A stretch of 64,000 nt of DNA, taken from positions 1,116,001-1,180,000 of the forward strand of contig JAUKTV010000002.1 of assembly GCA_030549205.1 (NCBI GenBank). The letters run 5' to 3'. Both the position numbers and the translations under genes were made by a program. The stretch's first letter is position 1, and every line of letters starts with the position of its first letter. This document shows positions 1-12,238 of this stretch, in pieces. Under the pieces are notes generated by a model. It searched no databases, was not told the origin of the DNA, and saw only the letters and a program-made list of their open reading frames with translations. The DNA comes from Apiosordaria backusii (taxonomy: Eukaryota > Ascomycota > Sordariomycetes > Sordariales > Lasiosphaeriaceae).

Positions 1-3000
1 TTCGGCAAGTGCGGCTTCCCCTTTCAGATGTCGGAGTAAGGATCAGGGAACTAGGAGTGTCGCTACTTGCACTTGTCCAGTCCTCTTGGGCAACAGCCCT
101 GAGGTGTATGCTTCACACTGATGATGTGTGCTTTGGGAATGTGGTCAACGGACGAGCTGTCTCTCTTGAGGGCATCAATGAGCTGGTTGCTCCTTGTTTC
201 AATACGCTCCCAGTTAGGGTTAACATTTCCGAGGTCCAACAGAGCCTGGACTTGATCAAAAGAGTTCAAAAGGTCAGCACTCAAGCTCTCGAGTTTCAGT
301 TCACGCCTCTTCGACGTATCATGTCTTTACTTTCTCAGCATGAAATTCGGCGTTTATTCGATACCCTTTTGCTTTTACAGCACTCTCCTCGGCCTTTAGA
401 TGGCCAGGTGTGGAGATTGGAACAGGATGATGGCGAAATGGACGTGAGTAATTGAGCGGCGCATCTTTACCTCTAACCTCGGCTTACACGTCACAGATTC
501 CACTCGTTTGTGAGGTCATCCCAGATACCACGACAGATGCCGTTGTCGTAAGACTGCATGCACAAAGGTACCTTATCTCAGCCCCGAAACCTCCCCTCTA
601 TTGTGCCCCAGTCATGGACGCCGCCTAACGCTTACACTGACAGTCTTTCCAATGAGATTCACGAACTCATATTGGACCTGTTCGTTTACGCCGTAGAGAC
701 ATATCTTCAATATCCCGCAGGCCGTATTCCTTCCTCGGACAACCTTCCACAACCGTTGCGGGAAAGGCTTGGTCTTATTTCCCATCCTCGGCCCTCCTCT
801 CGTGTCCCGACTGCAATTAAACACGAGGATGAACTGGAGGAGGTGTGGTCTGCCACAGAAATTGCGATCCGTCATGTTTTCGCAACGTTGTCGTCGTCTG
901 ATGAGGGGCACGTACGAAGAGCGACCACCATCTATCGACTTGGGCTGGACAGTATCAGCGCCGTTCAAATAGCTTCCATGCTTCGTCAGTCTGGATACCA
1001 AGTCATTGCCAGCGACGTTATCGCAAACCCAACTTGTGAAGGCCTAGCTCACCATATCATGTCTGCCAAGGAAGTCAAAATGAACAGCCCCCGATATGAT
1101 TTTGCCAACTTCAAGTCTCAAGTCCAGCGACAGCTTCTTTCACTTGGTGTGTTGGTGCCTAACATGGTTGAAGCAATTCTGCCGTGCACGCCCCTTCAAG
1201 CCAGCGTGATGGCACAGTTTGTTACTTCTGGTGGCAAGGACTACTTCAACTATTTGTCTTTCAGGTTCGACACTCCGATCGAGGTTCCCAAGGTCAAGAA
1301 GGCATGGGAAGCAGTTTGTATCGCGCATCCGATGCTCCGCACAGGACTTGCACCCGTCGAACACCAAGACTGCGCATTTGCCATGATTCAGTACGACTCG
1401 CATAGCTTCGCCCCCATGATCGACATTTTCACGGGGAGGGTTGATGGATCCAAATCCAAGTCAGACCCTGAGCCTGTTTTTGACTTGGATCAGTGGCGCT
1501 TCGATACCCGTCAACGCGTCGCTCAGCTGCCACACGAGAGGCTTTTTGCCGTTGCTCTCGTGCAGGATACGGATGGCGTGACCATGCATTTGGCCATTCA
1601 TCACGCCCTCTACGACGCACATTCTTTACAGCTGATTCTGTCAGATCTCGCCAAGGCACTTCGCGGGCTCAGCGTCGCCCAGCACACAGATACTGAACAT
1701 GTCGTGGCCGAGATCTTGAGTCAAATATCGATGCCCTCTGATGGGATCGAAAGGTTTTGGAAGCAAAAGGCTCAGCACATCGTGGTGAATGGGTTTCCTG
1801 TCATGACGCCCCTGCGTCAAGCATCACGCGAGATGATGACGGAATCGTTGACAAGCAGCGCAACCATGACGGATCTGGAGAAGGCAGTCAAGAATGCCGG
1901 GTATTCTTTGCAGGCTGTTTTGCAAGCTGCTTGGGCACGAGTTCTATCGTCCTATCTTGGCGAGCCCTCTGTCATCTTTGGCGTGGTGTTGTCTGGGCGC
2001 AACTCTGAAGCCACTCGCAACGCTGCCTTCCCCTGCATTGGTACCTTGCCGGTCATCGCAACGAACACAGGGTCCAACCGTGAGCTGCTGACGCAAATGA
2101 TGCAAGACAACACCGAGATCTTCTCGCACCAACATCAGCCCTTGACCAGGATTCAGCAGTGGCTTGGGTATACTGATACAAGGCTGTTTGACACCCTGCT
2201 GGTATATCAAAAGCTCGACGTTGATAATGCTGAGACGAGACCTTGGACACTCATTGAGGATCAGCCAAACATCGACTACCCAATTTCCATTGAGGTCGAG
2301 GCTCTGACGGAAGATCGGCTCAAATATCAGGTCACCTTCTTCAGCGATGTGCTGCCGAGAGAACAAAGTCAAATCCTGCTTCAGCAGTTCGATGCAGCAG
2401 TATGCCATTTGGCGTGCAGTCCAGACAAGCACGAAACGGACCTCTTTTTAGCTGCCCCCGATCTCTTCTCCGTCCTACCACCAGAAGAGCCCGAGCTTTC
2501 AACAGAAGTCGGATTTCTGCACCAGTTCGTCGAGCGTCAAAGCATGGAAACCCCTGCCGCTACTGCTCTGAAGTTTGTTGAGAGATTCGACGGAGATATG
2601 CCGGTTGAGCAGACGTGGAGTTACAAGGAGCTTAACAGCAACGGCAACCGGGTTGCCCGGGCGTTGGCCCCGCATGTGAAGGTCGGAGACATTGTCGCTG
2701 TGTATTTTGACAAGTGTCCCGAGGCTTACTTTTCCATCCTTGGAATCCTCAAAGCTGGTTGCGCATTTGTTGCCTTGGACCCCGGGGCCCCCGCGTCACG
2801 CAATGAGTTTATCTTGAGGGATTCTAGCGCCTCAGCGCTTCTGACTACCGAAGAGCGGAAGAGAGAGCTTGGCTTTGACACCTCTATACCGGTTATACCC
2901 ATCAACGCCACAACTCTTAGCTCACTATCCTCCGAGGATTTGGTGCTCAATCCGCCGCTAGAGTCAAGCAATGTCTGCTATTGCTTGTATACTTCCGGAA

Positions 3001-6000
3001 CTACAGGAACACCGAAGGGCTGCGAGATAACTCATGATAACGCGGTTCAGTGCATGCTTGCCTTTCGGCACATCTTCAAGGGCAAATGGGAGTCCGATTC
3101 GCGGTGGCTCCAATTTGCTTCGCTGCATTTTGATGTTTCGGTACTCGAGCAATATTGGAGTTGGTCAGTGGGCATCACTCTTGTTGCTGCTCCACGAGAT
3201 GTCATCTTGGAGGACCTTTCCGGCACCATTTCGCGATTGGGCATCACACACATCGATCTCACACCGAGTCTTGCTCGGCTGGTTCATCCGGATGATGTCC
3301 CAAGCCTGTGCAAGGGTGTGTTCATTACTGGTGGAGAGTCCCTGAAACAGGAAATTCTTGATGTTTGGGGTGAGAAGAGAGTCATCTACAACTTTTACGG
3401 CCCCACAGAAGCAACCATTGGTGTCACGGTTTATCCTCAGGTACCCGTCAACGGCAGGGCTTCCAACATTGGCAAGCAGTTCATCAACGTCGGTTCGTTT
3501 GTGTTGAAACCCGGAACGGATTTGCCTGTTCTGCGCGGCGCTGTGGGTGAGCTTTGTGTCTCGGGCCGGCTTGTAGGCAAAGGCTATCTAAAACGAGAGG
3601 ATCTTACTCGGGAGAGGTTTCCGTTACTGCAACCGTTTGGGGAGCGGGTTTACCGGACAGGCGACCTGGTCCGGGTTCTTCATGATGGTTGTTTTGACTT
3701 CTTGGGCAGAGCCGATGACCAGGTCAAGCTTCGTGGCCAGCGGCTAGAGATTGGAGAGATCAACCATGCGATCCGGAAAGGCGTGTCCGAGATCCGAGAT
3801 GTAGCTACCCTTGTTGTTCGCAACGAGAGCCAGCAAAAAGATCTGCTTGTCTCATTCGTAATGAGTGACGATGGAAGCAAGAGCAAACATCAGCAAGAGC
3901 TAAAGCTTATTGAGGGGTCGCAAGCAGCCGAGCTTTGCCGAAGAGCTCGAGATGCCTGTCGTTCGAGGCTCCCGGGGTACATGGTTCCAACATACGTTCT
4001 CCAACTGCCTTTCATTCCACTTTCAGCCAACAACAAGGCCGAGATCAAAAAGCTCAGACAGCTTTTTGCTTCGATTGAACATGACAAGCTGATTTCACTT
4101 GCTTCGTCGGCCGACAAGGCTTCCGGGGAGCTCAGCCCTATTGGGATCCAAATTGCCAGAGCCATCGCCGCGATGCAAAACATCGACATCAACACCATCA
4201 CGCCAGGCTCCAGCATTTTTGAGTTGGGTATTGATTCAATATCTGTCCTTCGGCTATCTCGCGCTTTAAAGGAAAAGGAATTACTACACGCCAGCCCCAC
4301 CGTCATCCTCAAGAACCCTCTGGTTCGAGATCTGTCCCACGCTCTCCAGAATAAGAAAGCCTCTTCAGATACCGAGTCAGTAGCGTCGGCTCGGCAACTG
4401 GTGCAAGCTTGCTCTCACAGATTCCGATCTCATGTGTGCAAAGAACTTCTAGTTTCACCCGACGACATCCAATACATTGCCCCATGTTCGCCATTGCAAC
4501 AAGGCATGCTTTCCCGATCAAGCGACAACGCCTATTTCAACACTTTTCGCTTCAACCTGGCACCCAATGTCAAGTCTGAATTGCTTCGCAAGGCTCTGGA
4601 GAGGACTGTGGAAGCATTCCCAATTCTCAGAACCAAGTTCGTCGAAACGACAGATGGGTTCATTCAGGTTGCTCTCAAGAAGGTCAAGCTCCCCTGGATT
4701 ACCATGTTTCTGGATAGCGACAAGCCACTTCCACATATTGGTACACCGCAGCTAGGCTCCTTGGATACGCCTTCGCTAGATATTTCCAACCCAACACTGG
4801 AGACCGGCCCTGTCTCTCTCGATGCCGATGTTCCTCCTCCTCAACACATCGATACCTCTCCCTTGCCAATCTGGAGGTCCTCTTCTGATAAGGGGAATGT
4901 GCCTTTGAGGTCCGGTGGATCTCCATCAGGCTCTGAAGACTTGGTCACAGAGGCCGTCATGAGATGGAGGATGTCCTGGATCACTCGGAACAAACACTGC
5001 TTGATACAACCATTTGAAGTTGCATACCTAGACAATCCTCGGCATCTCGCTCTTCACATTTTCCACGGCCTCTACGACGCCAACAGCTTGCAGCTAATTC
5101 TCGACCGGATAACTTCGGAATATCAGGGCTTGTGTAAGGGTTCAACAAATACTTGGATGGTTTCCACTCCATCGTTCTTGGAAGCGCTGTGTTATGGGCC
5201 GCTCCGGAACTTCAGCAGCAGCAAGCCATTCTGGGTTCAGCATCTGCAAGGGTCTCTGTTTAGGCCTGAGCAAACGTATTTGAATATAGCTCCTGTAAGC
5301 GTTCGGTCAGACATGTCTTTTAAGAAGCTGGAGAGCTTGACGACCACCCTCCGGGTAACGCATCAAGCAATTGTGCAAGCCGCGTGGGTCAGTGTTCTTG
5401 CAAAGAAGCTCTCGATGAACCCAACAATAGGCATGATTGTTTCTGGGAGGGCCATTGATTTGGAAGGGGCTGAGCGAGTGGTCGGGCCCCTCTTCAACAC
5501 ACTCCCGTTCCACGCACGAATGTCATACTCAGAAGACGGGGTGCCAAGAACGTGGGTGTCTCTCGTTCAACAATGCCACGAATTCAACACCGCCGTCCTC
5601 GAATTTCAGCACGTGGCTCTTCGAGATATTCAGAAATGGTGTTCAGGCGGCAGGCCACTGTTTGACACATTGTTCTCGTTTCAACTTCAAGATGGAACCG
5701 CCCTTGGGCGCTCTGCAGCCCTGTGGGAGGAGGTCGAGGTAGAACCCACGCCAGACTACCCGCTCGCACTGGAAGCAACCCTTGGTACAGACGGTAGGCT
5801 GAGTCTACTTCTTGTTTCTCAGCATGACGCCTGTGATCACAAAAGCTTATTGGGCATTATGGAGGAGCTGAGAGGAGTGTTGGCATCTCTACCGCAACAA
5901 CTGAACGACCGTGTTTTGGAAGGGAAGTTTGCGCCGGTTGGCCGGCATCAAGACAATCGGATTGAGGGCCAGCTTTCGGCGACTCAGAAGGTGACATCCG

Positions 6001-9000
6001 GTTTCACTTGGACTAAGGACGCATCTCGACTTCGGAAAGAAATAGCGGAACTGGCAGAGACACCTGTGGATCTTGTCAACGAGAAGGCGCCGATTTTCGA
6101 GTTGGGTCTAGACAGCATCGATATGATCAAGTTGTCCGCGAGGCTCAAGAGGCACCATGGCTTGCTACTTACTACCGGTGAGCTCATGAAGGCTCAAACC
6201 ATACAGGGCATGATGCAGTTGCTTCACAGCCGTGTCGACTCTCTTGATATTCAGGCAGACGCTGAAGTTTTGACGGAGGCTCAGCCAATGCAAAGTCTTG
6301 TTGATTGTGTCAGGGGCGATGCGCTCCCTCCAACGCCTCTGCAAGAAGCCATGGTTGCGGACATGATCGGATCTGACTTTCAGCTATACTTCAATCACGA
6401 TATCTGGAGGCTATCTCCTGGTGTGGATGTTGCGCGGTTCAAGAGCGCCTGGAAGACTGTTGTTCAACAATCTGGCATCTTACGAACTGTCTTCATGCCT
6501 GTTGAGGGGTCCGAGTTTGACTTTGCATATTGTCAAGTCTTGAAGTCTGAGTTCCAGGGCGGTCTTATTTTTGAAACGAAGCTGAAAAGTACGGATGAGC
6601 TTGGAAAGGTCTGCGAAGCTGCTCGGCTGAGAGCTTGTGACGGAGTTGGCGAATCAGACCTCTTGCAAGTCACCATTGTTACTATCAACAACTCAGAAGA
6701 ACTATTTGTTGTTCTCTCTATTTCACATGCACTATACGACGGATGGTCTCTTGGACTTCTTCACCAGGACGTTCGTGCAGCATATCATGGCAAGCCAGCA
6801 GTATCGACAGAGATTGATCGCAGCACGCTCCTCAATCAGCTTTTACTTCCAGACAGGCTGGATGCCTCAACGTTTTGGACCGGCTTTTTAGAGGGCGCCT
6901 TGTGTACCATGTTCCCGTTAAAGACGCTACCCGGTCAGCAAGGTGTACACAGGGCTGAATTACTTTCGGCGTGCGCAGGGTCTAAGATCACAGATTTTTG
7001 CAAGTCAATCGGTATCACACTCCAAGTTCTGGGACAAGCTTGTTGGGCTTCTCTGCTGGCGTTTCGAACGGGGTCGCTTGATGTCACGTTTGGTGTTGTT
7101 GTCTCTGGCCGTGATAGCGAGGAGTTGGAAAGGGCCATGTTTCCAACCATGAATACAGTTGCGGTCAGAAGCGTGCTACATGGTACTGTGTCGTCCTGGC
7201 TGCGGTATATGCAGGATAATATGGTCAGCATCCGCCCATTTCAACATTTTGGGCTTCGTCAGGCTCAGAAGCTCGCCAAATCGAACGGTCCATTATTCAA
7301 TTCCTTGTTTATTCAACAGCATCAGCCTTTCTCCTCTTCAGCAGAGAATGACGATACCCTGTGGACATCAGTCGGTGGGGAGTCAGCGGTTGACTATACT
7401 GTGTGCGTGGAGATGGAAATGTCGGTCGCTGGGCTGGTATGGAGGGCAGCCTGTGATGGGGCTCACATGTCGCGTCAAGACACTGATGATCTTGTCGCTC
7501 AGCTCGATGAAGTCCTTCAACATATTGTTGAATCGGCGGATGAGAGCGTATTGAGCTTTTCTGGGCAGAAGGTTTCTATTTGTGGACTTCCCCTCGCTGA
7601 CCTTGATCATCAACGCCATGAAGGGTCAGAATATGGCGGGAATGACGGAGATGACGCACATGCCGCCTGGACTTCCACCGAGTCGACAATTCGGGAGATT
7701 CTAGCGCAGGTGTCAGGAATTCCTGTCGAGAGCATTCTACAAAGTCACAGCATCTACCACCTCGGCCTTGATTCAGTCAGCGCAGTCAAGGCCAGTTCGG
7801 CCCTGCAAAAGCGGGGTATCAAGATCCGATTCCGAGATTTCCTCAGAGCAAAGTCGATTTCCGAGATGGCTACTCTGCTGCAAGAGAATTCGTCGCTAGT
7901 TTCGGCCAAGCAATTTCAGGCTGAGGAAGAACCGTCTGTTCTCGATGGTCTTGACATTTCTGGACTCCTTTCAGCCGCTGGAGTGGATTCATCTGCCGTT
8001 GAGACGACACTTCCGGCTACATCCATGCAAGTACACATGCTGTCGGTCTGGCAAAATACGAAAGGCGCCATATTCTATTCCGACTTTCGGTACGAGTTGA
8101 CTGGAGATGTGGATGTCGAGTCCATTATTGGGGCCTGGAGCACCTTGGTAGCGGAGACCCCGATTTTGAGGACTCTGTTTGTTCCTACTGGTACTCGGGA
8201 TGTTCCTATGTTGCAGGTGGTCGTGAACCACGCTCATTGGGAGCGAATTACACACCTAGCTCCGATGCCAAAATCTAACAAATGGCTTACGAAGCTGAAA
8301 CGTCGGTTGTCACCGGATTCGCCTGCTTGGACTAGCTACGTTTCCGACCGCCGTGCACGGCAACCCTATGTCAGCCTGGAGGCCAAGCAACATGGGAGGA
8401 AGTGGACCCTCACCTTCAAGATCCATCACGCCATGTATGATGCTGCCAGTCTCCCTACTATTCTGTCCAGGTTCGCTGCAATTTTGTCAGGGGCGGAAAG
8501 AAAGTCACGCTTCACCAAGTCGGCATGGGAGATTGCTCTTACGGCAGAATACTCTCCGAAAGATAAAGTGGCCAAGAAGCAGTTCTGGAAACAATATTTG
8601 GCAGGTGTGAAGTCGACATCATTGACGCTGAAGACAACAACAACGGATCAAGCTCAGCCAAGTTCCCCCAGGCGTCGTATGCTTCAAGACATCACCAATT
8701 TATCCGGCGCTTGGTCCAGCCAGCCATCACAGCAAAATCCATGGACAAGTCTTGTACAACACGATGCCATCCACGATGTGGGGCCCCTTGTCAGACTTTG
8801 CATGTCGAGGGGAACCAGCCTGCAGTCGCTCTTTTTGGCTGTTTATGCAAAGTTTCTCTCGTCAAGGATCGAAACCGATGCGCAAAACGACGTAGTCTTT
8901 GGGATTTATCTCGCCAATCGATCGGATGATGATGAGCTCCTGGATCCGCCTTACCCGACACTCCGATTGGTCCCTCTGCGGGTTAGGTTTACAGACAACG

Positions 9001-9485
9001 ATGCAGATTTGTTGGACGTCGCGAGCAGAATACAGGATGACATTCATGCCATATCCTCAGCCACCAATGCCACTGTTGGACTCTGGGAGGTTGAAGACTG
9101 GACAGGGGTGACGGTTGATTCGTTTGTGAACTTTATCGGCTCTGCTGTTGGCAAGGCGGTTTCATCGCCGCAGGGAGAAGTCAAGTTGGTTGCCAGTACC
9201 TTACCAGATCAAAAGACCGTTAAAGGACGCGGTACCGATGGGATGGAGGATATGGATGCAAATGCAGTCAGGGGGTCATACCTGGTGAGTCCTGTTTCCG
9301 TATCTGAGTTCTGTGAGCCGTTGCTGATTCTAGTTCAACAGACTTCGATTGATGTTGAGGTTTCTATCACAGGGGATGTGATGACGATTGGTGTATTCGG
9401 GCCCGGAGAGAAGGTTGGACAGAAGGAGGCTGACAGTGCTGTGGACAATATTATTGAGATGCTGAAAGGGCTAATTGTGGAGTGA
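1..9485 (+). CDS. sidC: Siderophore-type nonribosomal peptide synthetase, 5' end cut by window
   Basis: This is the 3' part of a giant NRPS of the ferrichrome (ferricrocin) synthetase type, which links N5-acyl-N5-hydroxyornithines and small amino acids into an intracellular hydroxamate siderophore. Exons read as <3-443, 497-567, 644-9284 and 9342-9485, giving about 2950 residues plus 147 from the first partial exon. Domain order is C (partial), T (Ser codon 951), C, A (about 2500-4050, core YTSGTTGTPKG near 2990, FYGPTEATIG, YRTGDL), T (Ser 4236), C, T (Ser 6114), C, T (Ser 7773), C. The terminal A-T-C-T-C-T-C order is the hallmark of ferrichrome synthetases. The condensation motifs are HHALYDAHS, FHGLYDANS, SHALYDGWS and HHAMYDAAS, all keeping the second His and the Asp. 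No thioesterase follows, as usual when a terminal C domain cyclises the product. Product identity is inferred; A domains further upstream are outside the window. Confidence 0.85.
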
Positions 9486-9773
9486 GACTTGGGCTTGTTT
9501 CATCATGTTTTCTTTTCTCTGTCGGATATTTTATCGTTGGTATTCACAATTCGAGCTATTTCAGGATTGATATCGGAGTAATGAGACTTACACTTTGACG
9601 TTGTTGGTGATCCAGGTTGTGTTGGTGTGGCCAAACCCCTTGCTATCGGCCCCTGAACCCCTGAATGTGCCCCACATTCACAGCATCACTTAGGCAGGTA
9701 AGGTGCGCAACAAGCTGACATGCTTTGTTAGGCTCAGCCGGGCTGGAACGAGGCAATACTTCTCTGAGTTGGA

Positions 9774-11744
9774 ATGGTTCAACTTCTTTCTGATGGATTC
9801 ATGAAACTGGTCAGCTCCCCAGAAAAATGGAACGGAAATCATCCTGGATGGCAACACCATGCGGTGTGGGACGATTTGGTCACCGCTGCAGAGTCAGGAT
9901 GCAGACCTTGCAAAGTGTTTTTGGAGGCGGCCAGTTGCTTTCCTCCGCAACCTTACTACATCTCGTTTCTATGTCAGCCTGCAAAGACATGGAATCAAGA
10001 TGGCCAGAGTAACTTTACAGGTGCGTTTCATTTGAGCATTGTCTCACAAAACACCATCAAATTCTTTAAGCCCGACGATGGCAGCCAATGCGACTGGCCA
10101 GTTCCGCCCTTACCCCTGAATAAACGCGATCTCAGTCTTGATGGAAAAGTTACTATCGCCAATACCTGGCTAAAAACCTGTCGTGAAAGTCATTTTGACT
10201 GCAATTCATATCCTGAAGGGGGTGATGAAGACACAACGACTTTGCCAAAGAGGGTTCTTGAAGTTTCGCCTCCGGATGGACATGGAGAATTACGTCTTTA
10301 TGAGACTCCAAAGGGAGCGAAAGGGAGGTACATTGCTCTCAGCCATCGATGGGGCCAAACCCAGCCTCTCATTACTACCAAGAATACCCTCGACAACTGG
10401 AAGCAAACCATCCCTTGGGACGCCGTTCCTCAAGCTTTCAGAGACGCCATCATTGTCACACGCAAGCTCGGAATCCGTTACCTCTGGATTGACAGCTTGT
10501 GCATCGTTCAAGATGATCACCAAGACTGGTCAGAGCAAGCACCAGAGATGTGCTCCGTCTACAGCAACGCCCTTCTCACCATATCAGCCACGCGCTGCGA
10601 CGAGGGGTGCACAGACACCCTCTTCGCAGACTTTCAACATACCGTCACTGTACTAGGAGACCCGAGCATTACTGTCGCAGTCCGCGCCGAAGGGCCTCAT
10701 GTCAGCTCATCTACCCACTATCCCTTACTCCAACGCGCCTGGGTCTTCCAGGAACGACTCCTCTCGCGCCGCATCCTCCACTTCGGGTTTGACGAGCTCA
10801 ACTGGGAATGCATGGAAAAGGCGTGGTGCGAGTGCGACCCAAGCACCGTTTATGCCGTCTTGCCACACTTGAAGTCTTCCCGCAGTCGAAATCCCACGTC
10901 CAAGTCATCTGTGAATTCTCCAACCCCAGCTCATCATGAGATGTGGCGAAGGATGATCTACTGGTATACCCAGCAGCAACTGACGTTCTCCAACGACCGC
11001 GGCCCGGCCATACTCGGGCTAGCAAAGGAGCACATGACGTTGACGCGTCCCAAAGATTCAGTCTATCTCTCTGGACTCTGGTCAGACTCGCTCACAGGGG
11101 ACCTGGCCTGGGAGGTTGCAGCAGTCGTGGTCGTCGGTCCGCCCAAGAGCGTCGGCACTGCAGAACTGCGGCTCCCGGGGCCAACATGGTCTTGGGCAAC
11201 TGTCGCAGATGCGATCTGCATGTGGCCGCTCCACTGGGTTGATAGTCCAACGGTCAAGATCCTAGACATCATCCCACCCCCTTCATTCCTAGCCGCCCCA
11301 ACTGAACCATCACTTGCGACCGATCGAATATCATCCCACGGCTGCATTACTCTCAGCGGAAACGTACTCAAAGGCACATCAGCCAACAACCTGTCCAGTA
11401 TACCCCCCAACGTGGCGCGCGATAGAAAAAGGTTCTACAACGCTTGGTTTGAGGCTAGCTTCAATGCTGCAGCCGGAACCTTGAATTTCGCTTCGGACTA
11501 TCCTCCCCCTTCTCTTGGTGATAAAAGTAACATTGTCCCCGACGGCGAGACGGTGCTGTGGCTTCATCTGGGGACGAACCCTGTCGAGGGGAGTAACCCC
11601 TCTAACAGGCCGCTGGAAGAAATTGGGCTTGTGCTGCGATGCGTTGATGAGAGGTTGGAGCTGTATGAGAGGATTGGTTTGGCAGGATTGGGGAAGGGGA
11701 AGTGGGATGGGCAAGGGCAAGAGGTGGTGGTGAAATTGGTTTAG
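9774..11744 (+). CDS. HET-domain protein (heterokaryon incompatibility type)
   Basis: A 656-residue intronless gene. Residues about 185-340 form a HET domain (PF06985): YIALSHRWG at the start, then LGIRYLWIDSLCIVQDD and the segment ending YSNALLTISA. The N-terminal 50 residues carry a CRPC cysteine pair, as often seen upstream of HET domains in this family. HET proteins act in the cytoplasm in vegetative incompatibility and related cell-death responses, but most family members have no known partner. It starts about 290 bases after the NRPS stop on the same strand; nothing links the two functionally. The C-terminal 300 residues (LPGPTWSWATV and beyond) match the usual variable tail of stand-alone HET proteins. 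No NB or repeat domain is attached. Confidence 0.9.
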   Translation: MVQLLSDGFMKLVSSPEKWNGNHPGWQHHAVWDDLVTAAESGCRPCKVFLEAASCFPPQPYYISFLCQPAKTWNQDGQSNFTGAFHLSIVSQNTIKFFKPDDGSQCDWPVPPLPLNKRDLSLDGKVTIANTWLKTCRESHFDCNSYPEGGDEDTTTLPKRVLEVSPPDGHGELRLYETPKGAKGRYIALSHRWGQTQPLITTKNTLDNWKQTIPWDAVPQAFRDAIIVTRKLGIRYLWIDSLCIVQDDHQDWSEQAPEMCSVYSNALLTISATRCDEGCTDTLFADFQHTVTVLGDPSITVAVRAEGPHVSSSTHYPLLQRAWVFQERLLSRRILHFGFDELNWECMEKAWCECDPSTVYAVLPHLKSSRSRNPTSKSSVNSPTPAHHEMWRRMIYWYTQQQLTFSNDRGPAILGLAKEHMTLTRPKDSVYLSGLWSDSLTGDLAWEVAAVVVVGPPKSVGTAELRLPGPTWSWATVADAICMWPLHWVDSPTVKILDIIPPPSFLAAPTEPSLATDRISSHGCITLSGNVLKGTSANNLSSIPPNVARDRKRFYNAWFEASFNAAAGTLNFASDYPPPSLGDKSNIVPDGETVLWLHLGTNPVEGSNPSNRPLEEIGLVLRCVDERLELYERIGLAGLGKGKWDGQGQEVVVKLV

Positions 11745-12238
11745 ATGCCATAAACGTGAAGCTTTGTGAGGCTGAGATGGCTTTTTTTTCAAGAGTTTTT
11801 GCACCTGGGAATACAAAGGTCGGTTTACATAGTTTTCTTCTCTACAGCTAAGGTATGTACCAGTCTCGAAGGAAATGCTGACTGCTCACCACTAAGCAGT
11901 CAAAGGAACGCCTCTCGGTTTAACCCCTTGTGAAGTAGATAGTAAGCCAGACTTCGAGTATAGCTCCCAGAATAGCCCAAAAACCGAGAATAACTCCGCG
12001 ACTTTTTGGTGTCGATGCGTGAGCTTGAGCAAGGTAGTTATGTCTGTGGATGTATTGTAATGTACAGAGGTAGGTACCTGTTTGTATGTGAGATAGGGAC
12101 GTAATGGTATTCTTGCAAACTATGTATTGTATGATATCAACTTGTTATGTTAAACCCAAAGTAATAATCCCAGACCGACCAATGCACAAGGCAATTTGAT
12201 GCAAATTCAAAGAAAAAAGAAGAAGAAATAGTTCAAAC
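11745..12238. other. Convergent intergenic region
   Basis: Shared 3' space between the HET gene and the opposing membrane-anchored gene. I see no gene. It holds one copy of a short recurrent palindromic motif (TAGGTACCT, 12071-12079). Confidence 0.6.
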
